The translations under genes and the position numbers were made by a program. The notes below the pieces were generated by a model. It had not been told where the DNA came from and made no database searches. It saw only the letters and a program-made list of their open reading frames with translations. Of a stretch of 64,000 bases of DNA, positions 28,633 through 37,278 are shown piece after piece (position 1 is the first letter of the stretch; each line of letters opens with the position of its first letter). The DNA is from CAVSUB01 sp963730995 (lineage in GTDB: Bacteria > Acidobacteriota > Vicinamibacteria > Vicinamibacterales > 2-12-FULL-66-21): NCBI GenBank assembly GCA_963730995.1, contig CAVSUB010000001.1, positions 496,001 through 560,000 on the forward strand. The letters are read 5' to 3'.

Positions 28633-29265
28633 ATGCTGCCTCCCGCGATTCCGATCTTTCCGCTCCCGAACGTCGTCCTGTTTCCCAATGTCTTCCTGCC
28701 TCTTCACATCTTCGAGCCGCGCTATCGGGAGATGGTGGCGGACGCGCTGGCCGGTGACCGGATCATCGGCATGGTCCTCCTGCAGCCGGGATGGGAAGCC
28801 AACTACGACGGCAGGCCGCCGGTCTACCCGATCGGCTGTGCCGGCGTCGTCACGAACGCAGAGCGCCTGGCGGACGGCCGATACAACATCGTGCTGCAGG
28901 GACTGGAGAAGTTCCGCATCCTCAGCGAAGACGAGGGGCACACCTATCGCGTGGCGCGAGTGGATGGCCTTCCGGAGAGCGCCGGAGCCGACGATCGGGA
29001 ATCCATGCGCACCGCGCGCCGCCGACTGGAGACGCTGCTCGTTCCGCAGCCATCCGGCCGCGGCGCCGACCCGAAGCTGCCGCCGTCAATGCCAGATCAG
29101 GATCTTGTCAACGCCCTCGCCCAGTACCTGGAGCTCGAACCCGTAGAGAAGCAGGCGCTGCTGGAGCGTCAGGGCCTGCTCGACCGCTGCCACTCGCTGA
29201 TCGAGCTGCTCGAGATGAAAGTGATCGTGTCCCGCCACAAGTGGAGTGGAGCGGGACAGCACTGA
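28633..29265 (+). CDS. stand-alone Lon N-terminal domain protein
   Basis: A 210-residue protein consisting of the substrate-recognition domain of Lon (PUA-like): IPIFPLPNVVLFPNVFLPLHIFEPRYREM. There is no AAA+ or protease domain. Such proteins are widespread and of unsettled function. It follows the VWA gene by 18 nt on the same strand and may be the third member of that operon. Confidence 0.88.
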   Translation: MLPPAIPIFPLPNVVLFPNVFLPLHIFEPRYREMVADALAGDRIIGMVLLQPGWEANYDGRPPVYPIGCAGVVTNAERLADGRYNIVLQGLEKFRILSEDEGHTYRVARVDGLPESAGADDRESMRTARRRLETLLVPQPSGRGADPKLPPSMPDQDLVNALAQYLELEPVEKQALLERQGLLDRCHSLIELLEMKVIVSRHKWSGAGQH

Positions 29266-29298
29266 GGTCGGAGGGTCAGTCCACCTGGCGCCTAGCGT

Positions 29299-29968
29299 CT
29301 AGCGTTTCCGCGCCGGTGGCGCCGGACGATACTCCAGTTGCACGTTGCTGACGATGGCCACCGGCCGTCCCGGCGCGGCCACTTCCCGCCCCGCAGCCGT
29401 CGTCGACTCGAGAACCTCCCCCAGCAGGCTCACCTGCTGAGCGTCCGCAGGGATCGTCACTATCACCGACTCGTTGCCGATCGGCGCGACGGCCTTCACG
29501 CCACCGGGGCCGGCGCCGCCCGACACTCTGTCGTACAAGTCCTTCGCCGACCGAAACTCGCTTTGCACGGCGCCGCGGCCAAGGACGTCGCCAGCCATCG
29601 TGAGGACAGCGACGACCGCGGTGTACTTCGCGAACCCGCGGCCGGCCCGCATCTCCTCTTCCGAATACGTGTGCCGGTTGTGGAGGGAGAAGGTGAGCGT
29701 CGCGGTGCCGACGTGTGGCGGGATCGTGACGACCACGCCCTGAGCAGGATCGCGACCGGCGAGGACGAAGCAGAAGCTGGCGCTCGTCTTGACGCCGGTG
29801 CCCAGCAGCTCCGAGCACTTGATCTCGGCCGGCTCGGTTTTCGGCGCGGGCGGCGGCGCCGGCTTCGACTTGGGGGCCGCCGGCGTCCGGCGGCTCTGGT
29901 ACAGCCGCACCGTCGGCCGCCACACCGGACACCACCGCGCACAGAACCAGCAGGATCGCGACGCGCAT
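29299..29968 (-). pseudogene. secreted protein of unknown function, frameshifted after its signal peptide
   Basis: A signal peptide (MRVAILLVLCAVVSGVA) is read in one frame. A coherent 200-residue domain follows in the next: a Pro/Lys linker (PAAPKSKPAPPPAP), a single Cys-flanked strand region (EIKCSELLGTG...SFCFVLAG) and a C-terminal beta-rich part ending VQLEYRPAPPARKR. One surplus base between about 29910 and 29930 accounts for the break. I do not recognise the family; the pattern suggests a beta-sandwich. Its stop lies in a short CTAGCGT heptad repeat (29293-29305). It shares its strand with the LamG gene and starts 36 nt downstream of that gene's stop. Confidence 0.55.
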
Positions 29969-30004
29969 GCCGGAAGTATAGCAACCGGCGAGCGCGCGCC
30001 GGGC

Positions 30005-33000
30005 CTACTTCGAGAACACCGACGAGAGCGCGCCCGAGGAGACTCCTCCCGAGCCCACAGCCGTCACGACGACGTAGTACGAGCCCGACGGGAGAACTGA
30101 CACCGTCGAAGCGATGCCGACCTGGATCTCGCCGTTGACGACCTGAGGCTTCCCGACGTCGACCACGGCAGCCGGCAGATCCGTGACCAACTGCCCTTGG
30201 TGGAAGACCGTCACCACGTAGGACAGGACGGTCGAATTGTGATCGGGTGACGGCGTGAACGCAATGGCCGTCGGCGACCCCGACGACGACGCGCTGTCGC
30301 CTTGTGCCACGCCCCCGGCGGTGACCGTTCCCTGATACAGCTGCTGGACCTGTTGCGCAGTCAGCGCGTACGAGTAGACGTTGGCCTCGTCCAGCTTCCC
30401 GTTGAACGCTTCGCTGGGCGCGCGGCTCGCGTCGTTGTGGTTGACGCCGAACGTGATACCTGTCGTGTCGCTGGCGAACGTCCCCGAGTGAGGTGTGGAG
30501 AACTGCTGCACGCCATTCGCATAGAGCTTGACGGTGGAGCCGTCGTAGGTGCCAACCAGATGGACCCACTGACCGAGGGGGGCCGCTCCGCCCAGCGCGA
30601 CGTTTGAATATCCGCTCGAAGTGTTCACGAGCCAGCGATAGTTGCCGTTCTCGAAGCCGAGATAGAAGTGTTCGTAGTACGACGTGCCGACCTGCCTGGA
30701 TGCGACCGTCACGAAACCAGACTGATTCGCGTTTCGATAGACCCACGCGGCGACAGTCACGGCGTTGGTGATCGAGGTCAGACCACCCCAATTGCCCACG
30801 TAAAGCGTGTCGTTGACGCCGTCGAAATTGAGCGCGCTCCCCGACACGCCGGTCGTCCACGTCGGCCCGTTCTGCAACGCACCGTTGCTCCCGTTCCCCG
30901 AGCTGTCCGTGGCGTTCGTTCCGGTCCCCTCGTCGAGCGCCAGGTGGACCAGAAGCCCCGACTGCGGCGCGGCTGCGTTCGACACGGTGACCGCGACGGA
31001 CGCCGACTTCGTGTTGTTTGACGTATCCCGGGCAATCGCGGTCAGCGTGTGCGAACCGTTGCCTGCAGACGTCGTATTCCACGTCGTCGAATACGGCGAC
31101 GACGTGTCTTCCGCGCCAATGTTCACTCCGTCGAGCTGGAACTGCACGCCGGCCACGCCGACGTTGTCCGACGCGGTGGCGGAGACCGTCACGGCGCTTC
31201 CTGAAACGGTCGTCCCGTTGGACGGAGCGGTCATGCTGACCGACGGCTGCGCCGTGTCGCCCGAGCTCGTCGCACCCTGATACAGCTGTTGCACCTGCTG
31301 CGCGGTCAACGCGTACGAGTAGATCGCGACGTCGTCAACCTTCCCGTTGAAGGCCTCTTCGGCGGCGTGGCCCGAATCATTGTGGCTCGCGCCTATCGTG
31401 ACGCCGGTCGTATCGGTGGCGAACGTGCCCGAGTGCGGGGTCGAGAACTGTTGTACGCCGTTCACATAGAGCCTGACCGTCGCGCCGTCGTAAGTACCGG
31501 CCACGTGCACCCACTGTCCCGTCGGCGAAGAGCCGCCCAGCGAGACACTCGAGTACCCACCCGTCGTGTTCACGAACCAGCGATAGCTGCCATTCTCGAA
31601 GCCGAAATAGAAGTGTTCGTAGTACGACGTTCCGACTTCGCGCGCGGCGACCGAGACGAACCCGGACTGGGTGCTGTTGCGGTAGACCCACGCCGCGAAC
31701 GTCACTCCCGTGCTGATCGTATTCAGACTCGCGGAGTTCGCGATGAACAGCGTGTCGTTGCTGCCATCGAAGTTCAACGCCCCGCCGGATTTGCCGGTGG
31801 TCCACGTCGGACCGTTCTGCAGCGTCCCGTTGTTGCCATTCCCCGAACCGTCGTTCGCCGTTGTGCCCGTCCCCTCGTCGAGAGCCAGCTTCACGATGGG
31901 ACCGGAAGTGCCCGACGATGACGACGTGACAGTCAGGCCGAAAGTGGCGGTTCGTACGACCGAGCCGGCCGTTCCGGTGACGGTGATCGTGGACGTGGCA
32001 AGTGGTGTCGACGCGGCAGTCTGAATGGTGACGGTCGCGCTGCACGTCGGCGAGCATGATCCTGGAGTCACCGACGAAGTGGCGCCACTCGGAAGGCCGG
32101 ACACCGAGTAGGTCACAGACTGCGCCGTCCCCGACGCGAGCGTCGCGGTAATCGTGTTCGTGACCGACGATCCGCGCACGACGCTCTTGGCGCCGCCAGT
32201 CGAGAGGCTGAAATCGAAGGCCGATGGGTTGGAGACCGTGACTGCGATCGGAGATGAGGTCGTCGTGTTGTTCGACGTGTCCCTTGCGACCGCCGTGAGG
32301 CTGTGAGATCCGCCGCTGACCTGTGTCGTGTTCCAGCTCATGGAGTACGGCGCCGACGTATCCTCTGCCCCGAGGTTCGCGCCATCCAGTTTGAACTGCA
32401 CGCCGGCGAGACCCACGTTGTCGGACGCTGTGGCCGACACGGTGACGGCGCCGCCTGAAACGGTCGACGCATTGGCCGGGGCACTCATGCTGACAGTCGG
32501 AGCCGTCGAATCTCCAGAGGAGCTCGGCGCCGACTGATACAGCTGCAGCACTTCTTGTGCGCTCAGCGCGTACGAATAGACGTTGACGTCGTCAACCTTG
32601 CCGCTGAACGGATCGTCAGGCTGATGGGCGGCGCTGTTGTGATTCACGCCGATCGCGATGCCGGTGGTGTCGCTGCCGAACGTTCCCGAGTGCGGCGTCG
32701 AGAACTGCAGCGCACCGTTGACGTAGAGGATGACGGTGGTTCCGTCGTACGTGCCGACCATGTGGATCCACTGTCCGGTGGGCGCCGTCCCTCCGAGCGA
32801 GCTGTTCGAATACCCGCCTGACGTGTTGACGAACCATCGATACTTGCCGTTTTCAAAGCCGAGATAGAAGTGCTCGTAGGGGCCTGTTCCCACTTCCCGC
32901 GAGAGCACGGAGGCGAAGCCTGTCTGATTCGCAGGTCTGTACACCCAGGCGGCGACCGTGAGCCCGTTGGTGATGGACGTCAGACCCGCCGAGTTGCTGA

Positions 33001-33952
33001 TGAACACCGTGTCGTCGACGCCATCGAGACTGACCGCACCGCCGGATCTGCCGCTCGTCCAGGAGGCCCCGTTCTGCAAGATACCGCTGTTGCCATTCCC
33101 TGAACTGTCAGCTGCCGTCGTTCCGCCGCTCTCGTCCAGCGCGAGGCGCACGATCGGTCCGGACTTCGATTGATAGAGCGTTGCGACGTCCTGCGACGTC
33201 AGTGCCTGCCCGTAGACATTGACCTCGTCGATCTTGCCGTTGAACACCTCTTGTGCCGTGTGAGCGGCGTCGTTGTAGTTCGCGCCGATGGTGAGGCCGG
33301 TCGTGTCGGTCGAAAGCGTCCCGGAATGGGGGGACGAGAACTGCAAGGCGCCGTTCACATACAACTTGACGTCGGTCCCGTCGAACGTGCCAACGAGATG
33401 GAGCCATTGCCCGAGCGGCGCGGCGCCTCCGACGGTCAGGTCGGAATAGCCGCTGGTCGTGTTCACGAGCCAGCGGTAGTTGCCGTTCTCGAATCCAAGG
33501 TAAAAGCGCTCGTAGTACGAGGTGCCCTGCTGACGCGAGAGCACCGATACGAAGCCTTGCTGATTCGCGTTGCGGTACACCCACGCCGACACCGTCAGGC
33601 CCGTCGTCGCGGTATTCAGAGACGACGAGTTCGCGACGTAGACAGAGTCGTTGCTACCGTCGAAGCTCAGGGCGCTGCCGGTCTTCCCCGTCGTCCATGC
33701 CGGACCGTTGGTGAGGGTGCCGTTGTTGCCATTGCCCGTGGCGTCACTGACCGTCGTGCCGGAGCCTTCGTTGAAAGGAAGGCTGATCACGGGTCCGGCG
33801 GCGCGGGCCTCGAGCCTCTCGACTATGGGCAGCGGAGCGGACGGCCGAATGTACGGCAGCGAGAGCGGCAGAAGACCGAGACCGGCGCTCAACGCTGCGA
33901 GTCCGGCGAGGGCGCGCCGGGCGCGCCGGGCACGAACGACGCTCAACGGCAT
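30005..33952 (-). CDS. giant secreted protein with four LamG domains and Ig-like repeats
   Basis: About 1,315 residues from the ATG at 33952 (MPLSVVRARRARRALAG). A basic start and hydrophobic segment serve as an export signal. Order: LamG, LamG, Ig-like, a beta-rich spacer, LamG, Ig-like, LamG, Fn3-like end. The four LamG (concanavalin-like) units open ISLPFNEGSGTT, VRLALDESGGTT, VKLALDEGTGTT and VHLALDEGTGTN. The Ig-like units read DSTAPTVSMSAPANASTVSG and DTAQPSVSMTAPSNG. The units are similar enough at DNA level to recombine. A role in glycan binding or adhesion is inferred. No catalytic domain or sorting tail is visible. The open frame extends to 34210 but that part is unconserved. Confidence 0.85.
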   Translation of the reverse strand: MPLSVVRARRARRALAGLAALSAGLGLLPLSLPYIRPSAPLPIVERLEARAAGPVISLPFNEGSGTTVSDATGNGNNGTLTNGPAWTTGKTGSALSFDGSNDSVYVANSSSLNTATTGLTVSAWVYRNANQQGFVSVLSRQQGTSYYERFYLGFENGNYRWLVNTTSGYSDLTVGGAAPLGQWLHLVGTFDGTDVKLYVNGALQFSSPHSGTLSTDTTGLTIGANYNDAAHTAQEVFNGKIDEVNVYGQALTSQDVATLYQSKSGPIVRLALDESGGTTAADSSGNGNSGILQNGASWTSGRSGGAVSLDGVDDTVFISNSAGLTSITNGLTVAAWVYRPANQTGFASVLSREVGTGPYEHFYLGFENGKYRWFVNTSGGYSNSSLGGTAPTGQWIHMVGTYDGTTVILYVNGALQFSTPHSGTFGSDTTGIAIGVNHNSAAHQPDDPFSGKVDDVNVYSYALSAQEVLQLYQSAPSSSGDSTAPTVSMSAPANASTVSGGAVTVSATASDNVGLAGVQFKLDGANLGAEDTSAPYSMSWNTTQVSGGSHSLTAVARDTSNNTTTSSPIAVTVSNPSAFDFSLSTGGAKSVVRGSSVTNTITATLASGTAQSVTYSVSGLPSGATSSVTPGSCSPTCSATVTIQTAASTPLATSTITVTGTAGSVVRTATFGLTVTSSSSGTSGPIVKLALDEGTGTTANDGSGNGNNGTLQNGPTWTTGKSGGALNFDGSNDTLFIANSASLNTISTGVTFAAWVYRNSTQSGFVSVAAREVGTSYYEHFYFGFENGSYRWFVNTTGGYSSVSLGGSSPTGQWVHVAGTYDGATVRLYVNGVQQFSTPHSGTFATDTTGVTIGASHNDSGHAAEEAFNGKVDDVAIYSYALTAQQVQQLYQGATSSGDTAQPSVSMTAPSNGTTVSGSAVTVSATASDNVGVAGVQFQLDGVNIGAEDTSSPYSTTWNTTSAGNGSHTLTAIARDTSNNTKSASVAVTVSNAAAPQSGLLVHLALDEGTGTNATDSSGNGSNGALQNGPTWTTGVSGSALNFDGVNDTLYVGNWGGLTSITNAVTVAAWVYRNANQSGFVTVASRQVGTSYYEHFYLGFENGNYRWLVNTSSGYSNVALGGAAPLGQWVHLVGTYDGSTVKLYANGVQQFSTPHSGTFASDTTGITFGVNHNDASRAPSEAFNGKLDEANVYSYALTAQQVQQLYQGTVTAGGVAQGDSASSSGSPTAIAFTPSPDHNSTVLSYVVTVFHQGQLVTDLPAAVVDVGKPQVVNGEIQVGIASTVSVLPSGSYYVVVTAVGSGGVSSGALSSVFSK

Positions 33953-34412
33953 GTCTTGAAGCTCCGGCCACGAATGACGGCCATCGCGACGCGCCTCGAC
34001 GGGTCCGATGGAAAATCTGCGAACATTTCTAGGGAAAACGCCGAATCGAGAGATTCGACGAGAAAACACACGACTGCTGTAAGTGACAGAGCTCCGCTCT
34101 GTCGGACGGGTTCGAGCACGCGGACGACTCCCAGGATTTGAGTTAGGGACTGGGCCACCGGCAGCCAACGAGACCGGGGCCGGCGCCCGGCATCGCAAGA
34201 GCGCTGCCACGGATCACAGATTCGAAAGATCGCTGTCTTTATTGAGGTTATTGGTGGATGAGGTTGCCAATTTCAGGCGGGGACCTGGGAACCGCTGTGC
34301 AAAATAGTCGAGAACACCGTGACTGCTATGAAAGTTTTTCGCGGCGGTCTCGGGCGTGACCGTGTCGGTGATTGGTTGGAGAGACGAGGACCGAGAAACC
34401 GGTGGAGTCAGA
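33953..34412. other. 460-bp leader/gap upstream of the LamG gene with several hairpins
   Basis: No gene is supported here. It contains perfect stems at 34042-34057 (CGAATC / GATTCG with a GAGA loop) and 34085-34103 (GACAGAGC / GCTCTGTC, 3-nt loop), and a longer GGCAGC...GCTGCC pairing about 34154-34210. The region separates the LamG start from the 3' end of folE on the same strand. The density of structure suggests a structured 5' leader. I could not match it to a known riboswitch. Confidence 0.5.
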
Positions 34413-35015
34413 TCATTCGGTGACACACGCGAGGCCGGCCAGCGTGGCGGCGGGCGCGCGATCGACGAGACCCGGCATCCGGATCAACTCCAGGAACTCG
34501 GCTCGAGTGCGAGCATCCTCACGGAATACGCCGAGCATCGCGCTCGTCACCGCGACCGAGTTCTGCTTCTCGACCCCTCGCATCGACATGCACAGATGCG
34601 ACGCTTCCATGACGACGGCGACGCCCATGGGCTGAACCTTGGCGAGCAGTGTATCGGCGATCTGACTCGTCAGGCGTTCCTGGATTTGAAGCCGGCGCGC
34701 AAAGATGTCGACGAGCCTGGGGATCTTGCTCAAGCCGATCACGTGCCCCTGAGGAATGTACGCGACATGACACTTACCGAAGAACGGCAACAGATGGTGC
34801 TCGCAGAGGCTGTAGAAGTCGATGTCCTTGACGATCACCATCTCGTTATAATCGACAGTGAAGAGTGCGTTGTTGAGCACTGAATCGACGTCTGCCGAAT
34901 AGCCGCTCGTCAGGAACTGCAGTGACTTCTCGACCCGCTTGGGTGTGTCGCGCAGTCCTTCCCTCGACGGGTCTTCGCCAAGCTCGGCGAGAAGCCGCCG
35001 GATGATGTCCTGCAT
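34413..35015 (-). CDS. folE: GTP cyclohydrolase I
   Basis: A 200-residue GTP cyclohydrolase I, the first enzyme of tetrahydrofolate/pterin synthesis. Zinc ligands are visible in YSLCEHHLLPFFGKCHVAYIP, and VIGLSKIPRLVDIFARRLQIQERLT and the later MCMSMRG-type region (HLCMSMRGVEKQNS) are intact. I prefer ATG 35015 (MQDIIRRLL) over ATG 35030. TACAAT at 35022-35027 lies 6 nt before it and overlaps the more upstream candidate, pointing to a leaderless transcript. The gene is divergent from the TPR gene, with overlapping 5' ends. Confidence 0.93.
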   Translation of the reverse strand: MQDIIRRLLAELGEDPSREGLRDTPKRVEKSLQFLTSGYSADVDSVLNNALFTVDYNEMVIVKDIDFYSLCEHHLLPFFGKCHVAYIPQGHVIGLSKIPRLVDIFARRLQIQERLTSQIADTLLAKVQPMGVAVVMEASHLCMSMRGVEKQNSVAVTSAMLGVFREDARTRAEFLELIRMPGLVDRAPAATLAGLACVTE

Positions 35016-35767
35016 CTCGTTATTGTACATCGCGCTCCTGAGCACGGTCGGGCTGGTCGACGGGCAGGCGCAGGCAGCGGTTGCGCCGCTCGCCACCGCT
35101 GCCTCCGCTCCGTCGAACCCCGAGGCGCTCTACGCCGCGCGGGAAGATCTCGCCGAGCGCAAGGCGTGCCGCGGCCATCTGGGCCGAGCGACTGAAACAG
35201 AATCCCCGCGACTTCGACTCTGCGTGGAAACTGGCGAGAGCTCGCTACTGGCTTGGCGGTCACGCGCCCGAGGCCGAGCGCAAGCAACTCTTCGAGGACG
35301 GCATCGCGGCCGGCCGCGCGGCGGTGGCCGTCGAACCGAATCACGCCGAAGGCCACTTCTGGATCGCCGCCAACATGGGCGCGCTGGCCGAATCGTTCGG
35401 AATGAGCCAGGGTCTGAAGTATCGCGGCACGATCAAGGACGAACTGTTGACGGTGCTGAATCTGGACCCCGCGTTCCAGGAAGGCTCGGCGGATCGAGCG
35501 CTCGGGCGCTGGTACTACAAGGTCCCGGGGCTGTTTGGCGGTTCGAAGCAGAAATCAGAAGAACATCTCAAGCGCTCGCTGAAGTACGGCCCGGACAGCA
35601 CCGCTTCCCATTTCTTCCTCGCAGAGACGCTTTTCGATCAGCATCGCCGAGACGAGGCGCGAGCGGAGCTGCAGCGTGTGATCGACGCCCCACTCGATCC
35701 TGACTGGGGACCGGAGGATCGGGAATTCAAGACGAGGGCGAAGGCGAAGCTCGCGGAGGTGCGCTGA
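35005..35767 (+). pseudogene. exported TPR-like protein, frameshifted
   Basis: A signal peptide (MSCISLLYIALLSTVGLVDGQAQA) is followed by NPEALYAAREDLA. After skipping one base near 35155 the sequence continues SARRAAAIWAERLKQNPRDFDSAWKLARARYWLGG and on to the stop at 35767, 253 residues in all. The helical pairs (RDFDSAWKLARARYWLG; PDSTASHFFLAETLFDQHRRDEARAEL) are tetratricopeptide-like and recall TRAP-associated TatT proteins. Start choice is uncertain because the two ATGs (35002, 35005) overlap the 5' end of divergent folE; a TTG a few codons in is possible. Function unknown. Confidence 0.6.
35022..35027 (-). promoter_or_regulatory. -10-like TACAAT directly before folE
   Basis: It lies 6 nt upstream of ATG 35015 on the minus strand, with no Shine-Dalgarno in between. 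The same hexamer at the same kind of distance precedes mtnA. Confidence 0.4.
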
Positions 35768-35773
35768 CGCTCG

Positions 35774-35911
35774 CGGGATCGGGAACCCGGAACTCGGGAT
35801 CCGGTTGTGATCCACCGAGATGTGCGGGCCTGATTTGTGGCGGCTGACACGTTTCAACCCGAGCGCCACAAGCATTAACAGCCGAACCCCGAATCCCGAG
35901 TCCCGAGTCTC
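35774..35911. repeat. CGGGAT/CCGAGTC short-unit array between convergent genes
   Basis: CGGGATCGGGAACCCGG-type units (35775-35803) and inverse CCGAATC, CCGAGTC, CCGAGTC units (35884-35909) bracket about 80 bp of unremarkable sequence. Both the TPR gene and the thiolase gene end into it, so it may serve as a bidirectional 3' structure. Confidence 0.65.
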
Positions 35912-35912
35912 G

Positions 35913-37088
35913 TCACAGGCTCTCGACGATCGCCGCGATCCCCTGCCCGCCGCCAATGCACGCGGTGGCGAGCCCACGCTTGAGGCCTCGACGCTGGAGC
36001 TCCAGGAGGAGCGTGAGAAGGAGGCGGGTGCCTGTCATACCGAGCGGATGGCCGAGCGCAATGGCACCGCCATTCACGTTGACCTTGTCGCGATTGAGCC
36101 CGAGCTCCTTCTCCACTGAGAGATACTGCGCGGCGAATGCTTCGTTCACTTCGATCAGATCGATGTCGTCAAGTGTCAGACCGGCCTTGTCGAGCACCAT
36201 GCGTGTGGCGGGCGCGGGTCCCATTCCCATCAGCGTGGGATCCACACCAACCGTCGCCCACTGCGTGAGGCGGCCGAGCGGTTCGAGCCCGTAATCCTTC
36301 ACGCCCTTCTCGGAGGCAAGCAGCAGCGCGGCCGCGCCATCGACGATTCCCGACGCGTTGCCGGCCGTGACGCACCCGTTCTTCGTGAAGGCGGGCGGCA
36401 GCTTCGCGAGACCCTCGACCGTCGTGTCCGGACGCAGGTGATCGTCCTGCGAAAAGACGTCCACGCCCTTCCGGCCCTTGACTTCGACAGCGACGACTTC
36501 CTCCGCCAGCCGTCCCGACTTCCACGCCTTGTGCGCCAGTTGCTGACTGCGCAGCGCGTAGGCGTCCTGCTCCTCTCGGCTCACGCCGTACTTGGCGGCG
36601 CAGTTCTCAGCGGTCGCAGCCATCGTGCAGCCGCAGTGCGTGTCGAGCAGGCCCGACCAGAGCGTGTCCTCGAGCTGCCCTTGACCGAGGCGAAGCCCGC
36701 TGCGCAGCCCGCGTATGACGTGCGGCGCCTGACTCATGCTCTCCATGCCGCCGGCGAGGACGATGTCGGCCTCCTCGAGGAGGAGCATCTGGCCGGCGCT
36801 GATGGCCGACTGGAGCCCGGAGCCGCATAACCGATTCAGCGTGAGCGCGGGCACTTCGACGGGCACACCCGCCTTGAGCGCGACGTGTCGTGCTCCATAG
36901 ACCGCGTCAGCGCTCGTATGCAGGACGTTGCCGAAGACGACGTGATCGATCATCTCCGGCTTCACGCCTGTCCGTTCCATCGCCGCGCGCGACGCAATCA
37001 CGCCGAGATCGATCGCCGAGACGTCCTTCAGCCTGCCGCTGTACTCGGCCATCGGGGTGCGGGCGCCGCCCAGGATGTATATAGCCAT
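35913..37088 (-). CDS. acetyl-CoA C-acetyltransferase / 3-ketoacyl-CoA thiolase
   Basis: A 391-residue thiolase. The nucleophilic cysteine is in LNRLCGSGLQSAI, and the C-terminal catalytic residues are in GGAIALGHPLGMTG and ATACIGGGQG. It condenses or cleaves acyl-CoA units. Thiolase is also needed to finish degradation of the CoA products of the box pathway, though it is 25 kb from that cluster and may simply serve fatty-acid metabolism. The ATG is at 37088. An octad array occupies the whole upstream gap. Confidence 0.93.
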   Translation of the reverse strand: MAIYILGGARTPMAEYSGRLKDVSAIDLGVIASRAAMERTGVKPEMIDHVVFGNVLHTSADAVYGARHVALKAGVPVEVPALTLNRLCGSGLQSAISAGQMLLLEEADIVLAGGMESMSQAPHVIRGLRSGLRLGQGQLEDTLWSGLLDTHCGCTMAATAENCAAKYGVSREEQDAYALRSQQLAHKAWKSGRLAEEVVAVEVKGRKGVDVFSQDDHLRPDTTVEGLAKLPPAFTKNGCVTAGNASGIVDGAAALLLASEKGVKDYGLEPLGRLTQWATVGVDPTLMGMGPAPATRMVLDKAGLTLDDIDLIEVNEAFAAQYLSVEKELGLNRDKVNVNGGAIALGHPLGMTGTRLLLTLLLELQRRGLKRGLATACIGGGQGIAAIVESL

Positions 37089-37278
37089 GTGTGGTTCTAG
37101 GGTTCTCGGGTTCTCGGGTTCTCAAGGTTCCGGGTTCTAAGAGGTTCCGGGTTCTCAAGGTTCCGGGTTCCAAAGTTCCAGGTTCTGAAGTTCGTCGATT
37201 CTAGGTTCGAAGAATTCCGAACGCCGGAACCTCGAACGATTAGAACCCGAGAAACCTTAGAACCCGAGAACCTTAGCC
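37089..37278. repeat. GGGTTCTC octad array facing its inverse, 190 bp
   Basis: About twelve 8-bp units of GGGTTCTC/AAGGTTCC (37092 to about 37197) are followed by GAACCTCG/GAACCCGA units (about 37220-37275). This is the whole spacer between the dehydrogenase stop and the thiolase start. The two halves can pair over their length. Confidence 0.88.

Noticed and set aside
34154..34300. Riboswitch (c-di-GMP or SAM type) upstream of the LamG gene
   Set aside because: Stems are present, but I could not find the conserved core sequence of any class I know.
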